Shown: positions 1-11,082, counted from the first letter of the stretch. The stretch is 64,000 nt of DNA from Microbotryum silenes-acaulis (GCA_003665825.1 QPFY01000001.1:923001-987000), one strand, 5' to 3'. Notes: a model not told the origin generated them from the letters alone. Numbers and translations: made by a program.

Positions 1-28
1 CTGATCTTATGTCTCTTGTCCTTATCAG

Positions 29-2559
29 TTCCGTCAACTCGACAGCATCACTCCTGGTCACCCCGAAGTCGGCGTCACCGAGGGTATCGAGGTCACTACA
101 GGTCCTCTTGGCCAAGGTGAGCACCGATGCGCCACGCCCGAAGAAACCCCGTATTGACAGAAATCGTACTTTTTGTGTGCTTTTCTCAGGTTTCGCCAAC
201 GCTGTCGGTCTCGCGATCGCCCAGGCCCATCTCGGCGCCACCTTCAACAAGGATGGCTTCCCCATCTTTGATAACTACACGTAAGCCTAATTGTGGAAGA
301 AGCTGCCACTCTTGGCGTCCGCCGAATCGCCAAATTGACTCAGATTTTGATCTTTTCTGCGGCTCAGCTACATGTTCACCGGTGACGGTTGCTTGATGGA
401 AGGTATCTCGAGTGAAGCCGCTTCGCTCGCTGGTCACCTCAAGCTCGGCAATCTCATCGCCGTCTACGATGACAACCACATCTCGATCGACGGTGACACC
501 GCCATCGCCTTTACTGAGAACGTCGCCAAGCGGTTCGAGTCGTACGACTGGCAGGTCCTCATCGTTAGCAATGGTGACGATGGCTTCACCGACATCTTCG
601 AGGCCATCGAGGCCGCCAAGAAGGAGACCTCGAAGCCGACGCTTATCCAGATGAAGACCACGATCGGCTACGGCTCCAAGGACCAAGGCACTCACGGTGT
701 CCACGGCAACCCCCTCAAGAAGGACGACACGATCAACATCAAGCAAATGTTTGGTTTCAACCCCGAGGAGTTCTTCGCAGTCCCCGAGGCCACGAAGAAA
801 ATCTACGGCGCCGTCGGCGAGAAGGGTGCCAAGACCGAGGCCGCATGGCAGAAGATGTTCGACGAGTACTCGAGCAAGTATTCCGAGGAGGCTGCCGATA
901 TCAAGCGCCGCATTGCGGGCAAGTTGCCTGACGGTTGGGAGAAGGCCCTCCCCACCTTCACCCCCTCCGACGCCGCTGTCGCCTCGCGCAAGTTGTCCGA
1001 GACGCTCCTCGGCAAGCTTTCGGTTGCGATTCCCGAGTTGATGTCCGGATCTGCCGATCTTACCCCCTCCAACTTAGTAGGGCGATTTACCTCTGCTCTA
1101 ATCGATGCCTGGGGCATATGAAACGGCGAGCTGACCCTGTCCAAACTCCTCCACCATTCAGACCCGTTGGTCCAACGCTGTTGACTTCCAGCCCAAGGAG
1201 AACGGTCTCGGCGACTTCTCGGGACGCTACCTCCGATATGGTGTTCGAGAGCACGGCATGGGTGCCATCATGAACGGTCTTGCCGCATTCGGGTCCGTTG
1301 GCGCATTCCTTGGACATGGGCGATTGACGCTGCCCTGGACTGGAAGTATAGCTGATCTTGTTTTATTGCGAACATACAAACAGCCCTAACTTCATCATCC
1401 CCGCCGCTGGTACTTTCCTCAACTTCGTCTCCTACGCCGCTGGTGCCGTCCGTCTCGCGGCTCTTTCGCACCTCCGCGTCGTTTGGGTCGCCACGCACGA
1501 CTCGTGAGGCCTACGATCTTGAGTCCTTTCTCTAGTCTCTTCCGCTCAATGCTTAATTTCGTGACCTCGTTCCTACACAGTATCGGCCTCGGCGAAGATG
1601 GACCTACTCACCAGCCTATCGAGACCGTTGCCCACTTCAGGGCTCTCCCTAACTGCAATGTGGGTCTACCGCTGCTTCGCACGCAATGCGACCAAGACCA
1701 TGCGCTAACAATCAACCGTTCTTTCATCCAGGTCTGGCGCCCTGCTGACGGTAACGAGACCTCCGCCGCTTACTACATGGCTTTGACCTCGACCCACACC
1801 CCGTCCATCATTGCGTGAGTCGGGCGAGAAGCGACACTGAGCCAGGAACGACGCTGACCCCAGCCCATCGAACCGCTATGCTCCTTGTCACTGCCCCTAG
1901 CTTGTCCCGCCAAAACCTTCCCCAACTCGAGGGCTCGTCTCTTGAGAAGGCCAACAAGGGTGGCTACGTTCTCCACGATGCGGCTGATGCCGATCTGACC
2001 CTCGTTTCGACCGGTTCCGAGGTCTCGATCATCGTCGAAGCCGCAAAGGCTCTCGAGAAGAAAGGCCTCAAGGTCCGCGTTGTCTCCTTGCCGTGCTGGG
2101 AGATCTTCGACCAACAGTCCAAGGACTATAGGCTCTCGGTCTTTCCCGACGGTGCCCCCGTCGTCTCGGTCGAGGCTTACACCGTGAGTCCGCTTACCGC
2201 TGGGGCTCTCGCGTTCGGTCCGGCTGTGGCTTCCGTTTTGAGTGCGGCGCTGACAACGAGAGTGTACCCATTGCTATCCTTCTGCAGACTCTTGGATGGT
2301 CGAAATACGCTCACGAGTCGATCGGTATCAACACCTTCGGTGCTTCGGGTCCTTATCTCAAGGTCTATGAGAAGTTCGGCATCACGGGCGAGAGTGAGTG
2401 GCGCGACCAACCCGGTTAACCTGCACGCGCTGTATTCATGCTGACAGGCTCGTGCCGTCTCCCCGAACAGATGTCGCCGCCAAGTCGCAGCAAGTCGTCG
2501 ATGCCTACAAGAAGGCAGGCCACTTTGTCGTCTCACCCCTCAACAAGGTGTTGCTGTAG
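29..2559 (+). CDS. TKL1: Transketolase, 3' part (5' end outside window)
   Basis: Thiamine-diphosphate enzyme of the non-oxidative pentose phosphate pathway, moving two-carbon ketol units between sugar phosphates in the cytosol. Ten exons join in phase: 29-116, 190-280, 368-1076, 1162-1292, 1384-1503, 1581-1659, 1732-1814, 1901-2183, 2288-2393, 2471-2559, giving 592 residues to the TAG. Visible landmarks are the TPP site (GDGCLMEG, then DDNHISIDG), the central pyrimidine domain ([17 protein letters not shown]) and the C-terminal domain (LVSTGSEVS to the terminal LNKVLL). The family is about 680 residues, so roughly 90 N-terminal residues lie upstream; bases 1-28 look like the end of an intron (TTATCAG acceptor). 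Every junction keeps frame and family order, so family assignment is secure. Only the choice among TKL paralogues is open. Confidence 0.95.
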
Positions 2560-3692
2560 AGATCCTGTCTAGTCGATTCTTATAAAACTTGCCTTTACTG
2601 TCTTTTTCCTTCCCAACTGAAATTTAGAAGTCGCCCCGCCTGCGATTTTTCTTCTCACGTCCCTTTGTACACTCATTGCTGTCGGCACAACGGCCTACCT
2701 CATAAACTGAGTCAATAGCTTAGCTTGAGAAGTATAGGAGTATAAACGTCATGTTCACAGGTGATGACCCATTTGCGCACACAAGTGGGTGAATCCGGGG
2801 ACCCACAATCGAAGGGGCGCCTGCGGCCTCCACTCGGCTCGAAGAACTCTAAAATCACGTCGGGACCCGATCGCAGTGCCGTCGCTCTTTTTTTAGGCTG
2901 CGCTAATATTCTCGGTTGAGGTACATACGTTAGGACGGAGCAAACCGCCTCTTTCTCGATGAAGGAATCTGTCTCACTTACTTACTAGTGGCGTACCATG
3001 CCGGACCAGGCGTCGTGTCGAAGTCTGGAACCCCAAGCGGCGCTTGTGCCTGAGCTCGAGTCTCGAGTGGTGGCAGACCCAAGTCGGCGTTGATGAATAC
3101 TGCTCTACATGGGGCGTGTGTGAATGCTCTACACGCTACATGGTATCCATCTCGGCCGGTCTTGCAGTAGTCACAGGGTCGCCTCTTCTTGGCGTGCTCC
3201 CTCGCCAAATTTCACGGCTTGTAGTCCCGGGTTTTCTTGGCAGCTCAAACAGATGGTATTGGCGGCTTGACCATGCGGTATGTCTTTTGGTATGAAAGCT
3301 AGGTCCAAAACTACACAAAAAATAATTGTCGTGTCTTGGCAAAACTTTCGTATAGGGGTGAGCGAATAGGTACCGAACTGTTGGAGGCGATCGGCAACCA
3401 GCACGGTGAAAGACCGAACGGGATGCCGCTCGGCGGCCAATCGCAGGCGCGCGGCCCGTCAAAAGTCTAATAAGACAAAATGAGATCTATGGACAAAAAA
3501 GAGACAAGCACGCTTCAGGACTCACGGTGAGAGAAACCCCATATAATAATCCACCCAGTACTCAAAGAAGGCCGAGGTATGACTTGATGTACATCAGCAA
3601 AGTATGCAATAGTCAGCACATGATGACGATAATGACGATGACGAATATTGATGATGATGATCGATGATCGACCGAGGTCGAGTCCTAGTGGA
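2560..3692. other. Intergenic, 3' flank of transketolase up to the retrotransposon
   Basis: No supported gene. The first part should be the 3' UTR and terminator region of transketolase. Around 3617-3668 there is a GATGATGA-type simple-sequence run. Short open frames here lack splice-consistent extensions or recognisable motifs. Confidence 0.5.
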
Positions 3693-3697
3693 CTCGG
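3693..3697. repeat. Target-site duplication, left copy
   Basis: CTCGG directly abutting the 3' LTR of the copia element; the same pentamer abuts the other LTR at 8749-8753. The bases outside the pentamers differ, so it is a duplication and not part of the LTR. Confidence 0.85.
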
Positions 3698-3988
3698 TTT
3701 CAGGAATCTGAAGCCGAGGCACGATACGCGTAAGCACGAGAGCCGAAGATGATAGTAAAGATAGTTGGATGGGGAGTGGGCCATTGCACAGTAACTAACC
3801 TGAAGCCGAGGCACGATACGCGTAAGCACGAGAGCCGAAGATGATAGTAAAGATAGTTGGAGAAAGATGAGAAGCGCTAAATGAGCGCGCGCCTGGCAGG
3901 ATCGAGACGCGCGAGGCGACTAATATCAACAACTAGTAACTAATCATAATCGGGAATACGAGTGGGATGAAACAGCAATATATTGACA
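3698..3988 (-). repeat. 3' LTR of the copia element
   Basis: 291 bp, identical by eye to 8458-8748. On the element strand it begins TGTCAATA and ends CTGAAA, so it has the usual 5' TG but not the usual terminal CA. It contains two copies of a roughly 62-nt block offset by 92 bp (plus-strand starts about 3708 and 3800). Promoter and polyadenylation signals should lie here but were not pinned down. Confidence 0.95.
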
Positions 3989-3995
3989 CCCCCCC
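3989..3995 (-). other. Polypurine tract of the copia element
   Basis: Seven G residues on the element strand directly before the TGTCAATA start of the 3' LTR, the expected place for the RNase H-resistant plus-strand primer. It lies 7 nt after the pol stop codon (4004-4002). Confidence 0.8.
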
Positions 3996-4001
3996 GTGCT
4001 G

Positions 4002-7000
4002 TCATACCACTGCACCTCGCAAACCCAAATTCACCCGATGGAAGATGAACGGCTTGGGACCCAAGGCTTTGGTGAAGATATCGGCGAACATGTCACCGGT
4101 GGCGATGTAGCGGACCTCGATCTCTTTCTCAGCTACCCTCTCGCGGACGTAATGTTCCGAGATGCGAACATGACGAGACCCCTGATGGTTGGTCGGGTGC
4201 TGCGCAAGAGCCAGCGAACCTTGGTTGTCACCGTAGAGTACGACGGGACCGGAGACCGGAGCGCCAAGTTCGGCCAGGAGTTCGCTCAGGTGGATAGCAT
4301 CACCGCTTGTGTACGAAAGAGAGAGGTACTCTGCGTCGGTAGTGGACTTGGCGACCCTGTGCTCGCGTTTGGAGCACCAAGCGATCGCGGCTCCAGACAA
4401 GATGAACGCGTAGCCCATGGTCGATCGCGAGGTCGTTAGACAGGCTCCCCAGTTCGCGTCCGAGTAGCCATGGAGTGGTTGGCTGGTCTTGCGATAGGTG
4501 AGCCCCAAGTCCAGCGTGCCTTTGATGTAGCGGAGGACCTGCTTGATGGCTGTCCAATGCTCCGGGCCGGGCTGCTGGGAGAAGCGAGCGAGGTAGCTGA
4601 CCACGAAGGCGAGGTCCGGACGAGTTCCGACTGCGGCGTACATCAACGAACCGATGGCCTGCAAGTAGCGCGTACGATCCTGAGGGGTGGCTGCCAAGTC
4701 CTCGAAGTCAAGGACGACACCTGGCTGCATTGGAATACTTGCCGGCTTGGCATCGGTGAATTGGAACCTGGCAAGGATGTCCCGAAGGTAGCGCTCTTGT
4801 GAGAGCGTGATAGTGCCGTCTTGTCCACGTTTGACTTGGATGCCTAGGATATATTCGGCAGGTCCGAGACGTTTGATGCCGTATGCGAGTTCCAGCGCGT
4901 CAAGCACCCGGTCGATCTCGGCGGTAGAGGGACCAACCAAAAGCAAGTCGTCGACGTACAAGGCAATGTAGTGAGAGTGCCCGTCTTGTTCGCGGCGGTA
5001 GATACAGATGTCGGACCTGGTGGGGACGTATCCGAGGGACCGCAGAGTCGAGTCGATCTCAGCGTTCCAGATGGTGCCAGCCTGGCGAAGGCCGTAGATG
5101 GATTTGGACAGCTTGAGGATCTTGCCGGGCAGGTTGATGCCCTGAGGGACGCGCATGTAGAGAGGCTTGTCAAGTTTGCCGTGTAGGTACGCCTTGTTGA
5201 CGTCGGCCTGATGGACGTGATAGCCGTTGGCCGCGGCGAGTGCGATGAGGGCTCGAATGGACGTGAATTTGACGACAGGGGCGTAGTTCTTCTCGAAATC
5301 AAGACCAGGGCGTTGAGCACATCCGTGAGCGACGAGTCGGGCCTTGTGAGCGGTGATGTCGCCATGCTGGTTGCGTTTAGTCCGGAACACCCAGCCCGAC
5401 CGCAGGAGGATCTCACCCGCGGGGAGCTCACAGGATTCGACGATTTCGAAGACCTCGTAATCGTTCAGAAGCGAATCGAATTCATCCTGTGCCGGAGCGC
5501 CCCAAATGTCCTCTTGTCCCGATCGAATGACGTAGCCCCAATTTGCCGGATCGCGAACAACTGACAAGTCGTGATCTGCGAAGCCGGCCTTGGTGGATGC
5601 GAAGGCAAGGAGCAGGCTCTTGAAAGAGGCGGTGGGTCCGCCGGGGCCGTCGACTAGCTGTTCCCGCGTGATCATGGTGGGAACGAGCTGGCGGCGAGTC
5701 CGGGGGTCATCAATGATGTTTCGAACGTCGACCTCACCGTACTTCCCTGGATCGGGACCAACCTTGGCGACGTCGCCGTACTCCCAAGTCGGCTTGACTT
5801 TGGCGAGTGGAGCTGGATCCGGAGGTGGTTGCGGCAGGTTCACGGCTGACTCCGTCGTTGCGCTCGTGGTCGATGAGGCGTCATCGTTGTCGGCCGAGCT
5901 GGTGGAAGCCGGCGCCGCGGGTGCCTCGACAGGCGTTGGGGCCGATGGCCGTGGGGGAGGCTCGACAGGTGTTGGAGCTTCGACGGGTGGCGGCTGGGGG
6001 CAGTAACCCGGGATGGACGGCTGCGCCACGCGGGTTGGTGCGGTCGTGAAGGGGAACTCGGTTTCAACGAACGTCACATTTCGGCTCAGACTCACACGCA
6101 TCGAGGAGGGGTCAAGAAGACGCCAGGCTTTCGCGTGTCGATCGTACCCGACGAAGACCAGAGCGATCCCTTTTGGGTCAAGTTTGTCCCGTCGGTGAGC
6201 CGGCACGGTGGCCCAGGCGCGACAACCGAATGCCCGAAGACCCTCCACGCCTGGTGTGGCGCCCGACCAACGACTGTTTGGGATGCCTCCACCGAGAGCC
6301 GCGTGAGGCGATAGGTTCTTGACGTGAATGTAACACATGGCAGCCTCGTCCCAGCACGATCGTGGGAGTCCCGAGTGAGACAGGAGAGCCAGGGTGCCCT
6401 CCACGATCGACCGATTGGCTCGCTCAGCCCGACCGTTTTGCTCGGGCGTGTACGGTATGGTCAATTCGCGACGAATTCCGCGGGCCACGCAATAGCCGTT
6501 GAAAGCGGTAGAGACATACTCGCCCCCGTTGTCCGAGCGAAGTGTTTTGACCCTGCGACCCGTGGCGTTTTCGATCTCCAGAAGCCAATCCTTGAATGTC
6601 TGGAGGACCTCGCTCTTGTGCCCGATGGGGTAAACCCAAGTCTTCCTCGAGAAGTCGTCGATGAACGTGACGAGGTATCGCTTATGGCCGAAGGATTCCT
6701 CGGGGAAAGATAAGACATCCGAGTGCACCAAGGCAAGCGGTTCCGCTGCATGCGACGACGAAGAGGGGAAAGGCAAACGATGGGCTTTGGAGGCAAGGCA
6801 GGCGTTGCAGGAGAAGTCTACGCACTCGAAGTCACTATAGGGCCAATCCAAACCCTCCACCTGGCCAGAGGCCGCCAGTTTTTTAAGTGTCTGGACAGAG
6901 GCGTGGCCGTAGCGGCGGTGAAGGGTAAGTAAAGGTAGCCTAGAGGACTTGGAGACGAGCGAGGGTAGCGCACCTTTGCTGCCAGCGTGGACTGAAGCGT

Positions 7001-7418
7001 TGAGTTTGTAAACGCGGGACGCGATGGCTGATGCTGTGGCGATGCACCCTTGCGGCGTGCTGAGCTCGACGTGTCCGTGTTCGAAGGTGATGCGAACGCC
7101 TTTGCGGTCGAAGGCCCGGACCGAGATGAGGTTGGCAGGGCTCTCGGGAGCGTAGATCACGTCGTTGAGGGTGAACTTGGTACCAGTATCGGAGACGAGC
7201 TTGACCGAGCCGATTCCCGAGGCCCTCACCGTTCCCCCTAGACCATGCAGGACTTGCTGGGTAGGAGAAAGGAGACCGTCAAAGAAGGACGCATTGTTGA
7301 CGACGTGGCACGCCGACGCCGAGTCCAGCAGAAGGACGTCGGGTTGTCCGATGTTGACGAACGTGGCAGAAGAAAAGAAGGACAAGTCTTGATCCTTGGA
7401 CGCTTCCGGGGCGGCCAC
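4002..7418 (-). CDS. pol: Copia Pol polyprotein: protease, integrase, RT, RNase H
   Basis: About 1,138 residues in copia order. Residue numbers count from a GTG at 7418; the frame is open from the gag TAA at 7449. Aspartic protease with a DSA site (about residue 32, where most copia elements have DSG). Integrase with the HHCC zinc segment (RYGH and CNAC) and a DDE core in which the second Asp (SDNGGEY) and the Glu (GRAERANR) are 35 residues apart. Reverse transcriptase with YVDD at about 821. RNase H with [15 protein letters not shown] and YGDNQG (about 985-1065). The frame has no early Met: the first is in AAMCYIH near residue 360, inside integrase. Expression therefore needs readthrough of the gag stop or splicing. 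All catalytic residues looked for are present. Confidence 0.93.
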   Translation of the reverse strand: MAAPEASKDQDLSFFSSATFVNIGQPDVLLLDSASACHVVNNASFFDGLLSPTQQVLHGLGGTVRASGIGSVKLVSDTGTKFTLNDVIYAPESPANLISVRAFDRKGVRITFEHGHVELSTPQGCIATASAIASRVYKLNASVHAGSKGALPSLVSKSSRLPLLTLHRRYGHASVQTLKKLAASGQVEGLDWPYSDFECVDFSCNACLASKAHRLPFPSSSSHAAEPLALVHSDVLSFPEESFGHKRYLVTFIDDFSRKTWVYPIGHKSEVLQTFKDWLLEIENATGRRVKTLRSDNGGEYVSTAFNGYCVARGIRRELTIPYTPEQNGRAERANRSIVEGTLALLSHSGLPRSCWDEAAMCYIHVKNLSPHAALGGGIPNSRWSGATPGVEGLRAFGCRAWATVPAHRRDKLDPKGIALVFVGYDRHAKAWRLLDPSSMRVSLSRNVTFVETEFPFTTAPTRVAQPSIPGYCPQPPPVEAPTPVEPPPRPSAPTPVEAPAAPASTSSADNDDASSTTSATTESAVNLPQPPPDPAPLAKVKPTWEYGDVAKVGPDPGKYGEVDVRNIIDDPRTRRQLVPTMITREQLVDGPGGPTASFKSLLLAFASTKAGFADHDLSVVRDPANWGYVIRSGQEDIWGAPAQDEFDSLLNDYEVFEIVESCELPAGEILLRSGWVFRTKRNQHGDITAHKARLVAHGCAQRPGLDFEKNYAPVVKFTSIRALIALAAANGYHVHQADVNKAYLHGKLDKPLYMRVPQGINLPGKILKLSKSIYGLRQAGTIWNAEIDSTLRSLGYVPTRSDICIYRREQDGHSHYIALYVDDLLLVGPSTAEIDRVLDALELAYGIKRLGPAEYILGIQVKRGQDGTITLSQERYLRDILARFQFTDAKPASIPMQPGVVLDFEDLAATPQDRTRYLQAIGSLMYAAVGTRPDLAFVVSYLARFSQQPGPEHWTAIKQVLRYIKGTLDLGLTYRKTSQPLHGYSDANWGACLTTSRSTMGYAFILSGAAIAWCSKREHRVAKSTTDAEYLSLSYTSGDAIHLSELLAELGAPVSGPVVLYGDNQGSLALAQHPTNHQGSRHVRISEHYVRERVAEKEIEVRYIATGDMFADIFTKALGPKPFIFHRVNLGLRGAVV

Positions 7419-7448
7419 GAACGTGGTCGTAGTCGATGATGATGAGCC

Positions 7449-8453
7449 TTAGAGTGCCTTCATGGCGTTCTTGAGCTCGATGTACTTGGCTCGCTTGCGC
7501 GAGTCCGGACACTTGTCGAGCCAGTGTTTGCCTTGACCGCAAGCCGGGCAGTTGCTCGGGGCAGGACCAGACCGATCCCATTTCCCCTTTTTGCCGGGAG
7601 CAGCGCTTGTGGTCGGCGCGACCGCCTTCGCTACGAGGGCCGGGTTTGACTCGTTGCGCAACGTTCGAGCGAAAGTCTCCATCGAAGCGAAGATGTGTTC
7701 GACACGCGGCAGCTTGTTGTCGTGAACTTTCATCGCGTAGAATGTCGTGCGCCAGCCATCGAAGACGTGAGGCAAGTCGTCAAGGGCCCGGGCTGCGATG
7801 GCCTGTTCCAAGTCGAGCTGGGCCATTCGAAGGTGGTTGACGAGAACCATGGCTCGATTCGTCCAAGCGTTGAAACCAGCCCAAGTGGGCGGGCATGGTG
7901 GCATGCTAAAATAGTCCTTGATCAGCGCCGAGTACGCTTGGGCATCGCTGGGAGCATAGCGTGCGGCGAGGGCGAGCCAGCATTCATGCGCCGAGCCGCC
8001 CGTCTGAACGATTGGGCCGATGGTGGCCTTCGTGGTGACGGTGAGCGATCCCGCTAGCGCGCGGGCCGCGTAGTCCTCCCAGCGCGAGCGTAAGGCGAGA
8101 GGCCACGAGGGGTCGTGCGTGCCCTTGCGCAGGTATGCGCAGACTTCGCGGGCGACGGTGACCGACATGGTCAGGTCCCAGTCAACGTAATTGTCCTCCG
8201 TAAGTTTTGAGTCGTCTGGGAAGACCGGAGAGTTGGCTGGGGGTAGGAGCTGACGCATTGAGAATGCGTCGTCGTCCCGTGCGGGGCGCTGGTTCCTGAT
8301 CAGCTCGTCGAATTGCTCTTTAGTGAGCGTGACGGAGGTAGCGGAGGCGACGTCGTTGGTATGGATCGACTTTGATGACGGTGGTGGAGGCGTTGATGCC
8401 ATGTCACCGTGGACGTCGAGGTCGCCCGCCGCTGATAGGCTAGGTGGGCTCAT
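7449..8453 (-). CDS. gag: Copia Gag (capsid-nucleocapsid) protein
   Basis: 334 residues forming the structural protein of the retrotransposon particle. The N-terminus is low-complexity and rich in Pro, Ser and Thr. A helical copia-type Gag domain follows (from about residue 70, with a [10 protein letters not shown] segment), then a CCHC zinc knuckle at about residues 302-315 ([14 protein letters not shown], spacing C-X2-C-X4-H-X4-C) for RNA binding. The ATG is the first one after the LTR and lies inside the primer-binding site. The frame ends at TAA (7451-7449), and pol continues in this same frame. A single polyprotein is usual for copia elements, so the stop is notable. Confidence 0.93.
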   Translation of the reverse strand: MSPPSLSAAGDLDVHGDMASTPPPPSSKSIHTNDVASATSVTLTKEQFDELIRNQRPARDDDAFSMRQLLPPANSPVFPDDSKLTEDNYVDWDLTMSVTVAREVCAYLRKGTHDPSWPLALRSRWEDYAARALAGSLTVTTKATIGPIVQTGGSAHECWLALAARYAPSDAQAYSALIKDYFSMPPCPPTWAGFNAWTNRAMVLVNHLRMAQLDLEQAIAARALDDLPHVFDGWRTTFYAMKVHDNKLPRVEHIFASMETFARTLRNESNPALVAKAVAPTTSAAPGKKGKWDRSGPAPSNCPACGQGKHWLDKCPDSRKRAKYIELKNAMKAL

Positions 8454-8457
8454 AACC
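8446..8457 (-). other. Primer-binding site for initiator tRNA-Met (anticodon arm)
   Basis: On the element strand the 12 nt GGTTATGAGCCC follow the 5' LTR directly. They are complementary to GGGCUCAUAACC, the anticodon stem-loop of eukaryotic initiator tRNA-Met, including the CAU anticodon. Drosophila copia and yeast Ty5 are known to prime from an internal, cleaved part of this tRNA, so the arrangement has precedent. The gag start codon (8453-8451) lies within this site. Confidence 0.88.
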
Positions 8458-8748
8458 TTTCAGGAATCTGAAGCCGAGGCACGATACGCGTAAGCACGAG
8501 AGCCGAAGATGATAGTAAAGATAGTTGGATGGGGAGTGGGCCATTGCACAGTAACTAACCTGAAGCCGAGGCACGATACGCGTAAGCACGAGAGCCGAAG
8601 ATGATAGTAAAGATAGTTGGAGAAAGATGAGAAGCGCTAAATGAGCGCGCGCCTGGCAGGATCGAGACGCGCGAGGCGACTAATATCAACAACTAGTAAC
8701 TAATCATAATCGGGAATACGAGTGGGATGAAACAGCAATATATTGACA
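8458..8748 (-). repeat. 5' LTR of the copia element
   Basis: Identical copy of 3698-3988, and the presumed promoter-bearing LTR for gag-pol. It ends exactly where the 12-nt primer-binding site starts (8457). The internal duplication shared with the 3' LTR therefore predates this insertion. Confidence 0.95.
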
Positions 8749-8753
8749 CTCGG
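8749..8753. repeat. Target-site duplication, right copy
   Basis: CTCGG directly after the 5' LTR end (minus-strand element), matching 3693-3697. It fixes the element boundary at 8748. Confidence 0.85.
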
Positions 8754-11082
8754 GACCACCCCCTGTGCGATCGAAGGCCGGAGGGGAACGTCGCACGACC
8801 TCTCATATCATACTTCGACGTCTTGTGAACTTCACAAGCAGAACATCCCAGAATATCCTACACTTGTGACATGTCCACCTGATTCTCCAACGCCCGTCAT
8901 TCCTTCTTCCAAATCTACATCTACATAAAAGAATGCACGACAAAACAACCAAAATACAAGTTCATCGGGAGATTACTACTTTGGTTGAACCATTATTGCT
9001 AAGCTTGAGGAACAGGTGGTTGAAGATGGTCCCGGAATCCTGGCGTTCGCTAGGCCCACAGTGCAGAGCCAGGGCGACGGAGAAGGGAGGAGAAAGAGAA
9101 AAGACGTGTGCGAGGTGGTGGCTGACTTGGGGGTGGGTCACGGGCGGGCGTGAGCGGATGAGTCATATCAATGAAGCCACCGCTTCTGATCTTTCCACTT
9201 CTGCCGAGCGTCGAGCAGGGCGCGGTGCGGATCCGAAGCGACATTACGGACAGGGGACCGCGCACCCAACATCCCTCGTAAGAATTGAAATCCACGCCAA
9301 TCAAGCGTGCAAATTTCAGCATGTAGGTTGGGCTCTAAAGATCACCTCAGCGTCGAGGTTGGCGCGATCGATACAAGTGGTTGTTGTTCCAGCAGCTTTG
9401 CCCGAGCTGGGGCGACCTCGCTGCCACCGCGATTCACTGCGAACTCCGATGCGGCTTCACTCGACATGAGACATCGCGGGAGCCAAAATGAAGAGGAATT
9501 CCTGTATACTCCAAAATAAAGAGCCGTGATCAAGTAGGCGTTTCCTACTCGGAGGTAAATCAGCTGCTCAGCGGTCGAGGGCCACATAATAGTTTTTCGG
9601 GTCTAAGTAGACCAAGGTTGCGTAACTGCGCGTCTGGGTAGGTAATCTCACTCTGTCGTGAGTCTCCATACCGTCAACTGTCTCGTTGATCACTCCTCGT
9701 GGACTGTGGTCCTCGCCCTGCTCCTACTTCGCCTCGACTCGACGTGCACTCGGCGGTGGGCGATGGAAGGGGTTTCGCGACCTCAGGTCGCGGAGGATGG
9801 TCGATTCGATCCGAGAGCGGAGGAGGGTGCATAGCTGTGCAATGTCTTGCAGAGACGCTTGAACGAGACGTAAAGCAATTATGCATGGGTTTGCACTCAT
9901 GTGCACGTGCATGCACACGTATGCACACAGATGCAGAGGCGACAGAAGCCGAGCGGCTGCCAGCGACGGCGACTATCTGGGCCGGTTTCGCACCGAGTGG
10001 GGGTGGGGTTGCAAGAGTCAAAAGTGATGCATAGTGATGCGTCAGCGTGCATGCTGAAGCAAGGGGAGAGGGACCCCTATGGAACGGGTTCATAGGATCG
10101 AAGATACAATGGGGAAGGTGTTAGAGCTCAATGATTGCTTTGATCGATGATCCCTTGAGCCGATGACTCGGATACCACGCCCTGTCTAGCGACCAGCGGT
10201 ATGCCCAAGACCTCACCCAAGACCTCCCAAAAGTGGCCATTGCTTATGTATTCTGAAAGCGATTTTGGCGCCGGCGAAAAATGCGGCTGGGCGCGCCGTG
10301 AGCACCGATGACCACAGGAACTGGGGCCGGTGCTCCGGGGTCCGCTTCTTACTGCCACAGCAGCGGGCGCACCTCTATCTAATTCTCCATTGCGTTTTGC
10401 CGGGAGGAGCAATTATGAGTGGACAGTCGTTAGCTGTCGTTAGAGCCCCTGATCAGCGTGTTCTAGTAGTTCGAAGGGATCTACTCTTCGCCACTAACTT
10501 GATAAGTAAAGCTCGGATCATCAGTCCAACTACCTGCCATCTTTACCCCAGGTACGCATTTACGCCGATTCATGCTGCAGCATGATCGACCGCCTTGCGT
10601 GAGGGGAGCGACGTTCCAAGCTCAAGATTAGAGTCACGCAGCAGCTGGCGTTGCCCCAGGTTCGGGGGAAGGGCGGTCGTCCGCGTCGTGAGTCGCAATA
10701 CTGGCCGGCGCCGGGCCCGATGCTCCTTGGTGCAAGGGGTGGCAATCACGGGCCATGTGGTCACTTGAGTGCTTTGGGACGCGTCTATGATTGGCGGACG
10801 CTGTGGCCGGAGACCGCTCGGGCCAATTTGGCCAGGGACCGGCGGCGAGGATGCGGCGGCACCGGGCCGCAAGATCCGGGGCTCCGCTGTCCTTTTGCGC
10901 TGCGTGTGGTCCGCCGGCCAGCACGGGGCCGATCAAACATAAGACGAGCGAATCCCCCCTCCTTCTTTCCTTTTTACTCCACACCGAACTCCACGTGAAG
11001 GCATCCCTTCCCCACATCGAAGGTCATCAACCTCGTCTCACCTCGTCGTCAACTACTCAAGTCTTCTCTCAAGGATCCAACC
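8754..11082. other. Intergenic with degenerate repeat; 5' region of sugar transporter
   Basis: No supported gene. About 9118-9450 is a diverged inverted copy of 14425-14757. About 9870-10050 is rich in GCATGCAC-type alternating purine-pyrimidine sequence. The last 150 bases before 11083 are pyrimidine- and CTC-rich and probably hold the transporter promoter and 5' UTR. The longest open frame (8933-9469, +) runs through the repeat and is not convincing. Confidence 0.5.
9118..9450 (+). repeat. Diverged dispersed repeat, copy A (inverted to copy B)
   Basis: Reading plus here and minus at 14757-14425 gives the same order of short identical blocks: GCTGACTTGGG, ATGAGTCAT, TTCTGATCTTTCCAC versus TTCCGATCTTCTCCAC, GATCGATACA, CCAGCAGCTTTG. 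Similarity is partial (roughly two thirds by eye, not computed). The CT-rich lead-in to copy B (GCTCTGCAC) also has a counterpart near 9060. Probably relics of one transposable element family; the class is unknown. Confidence 0.65.

Larger units (their letters stand above)
3698..8748 (-). mobile_element. Complete Ty1/copia LTR retrotransposon (5,051 bp)
   Basis: An element read on the minus strand: 5' LTR (8748-8458), primer-binding site, gag, pol in copia order (protease, integrase, reverse transcriptase, RNase H), polypurine tract and 3' LTR (3988-3698). It is flanked by CTCGG at 3693-3697 and 8749-8753, the 5-bp target duplication expected for integrase-mediated insertion. By eye I found no mismatch between the two LTRs over 291 bp at a constant 4,760-bp offset, which implies recent insertion. 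Packing is very tight: the PBS touches the 5' LTR, gag starts within the PBS, and pol stops 7 nt before the G-tract. No frame break is seen in pol. It sits between transketolase and the sugar transporter and disrupts no recognised gene. Structure suggests it could be autonomous; transcription is not shown. Confidence 0.96.

Noticed and set aside
3515..3829. Minus-strand frame running through the 3' LTR
   Set aside because: It spans the LTR boundary and the target site; no match to a retrotransposon env or other protein.
8933..9469. 178-residue plus-strand frame as a gene
   Set aside because: It crosses the diverged dispersed repeat, and the inverted copy does not keep the frame open.
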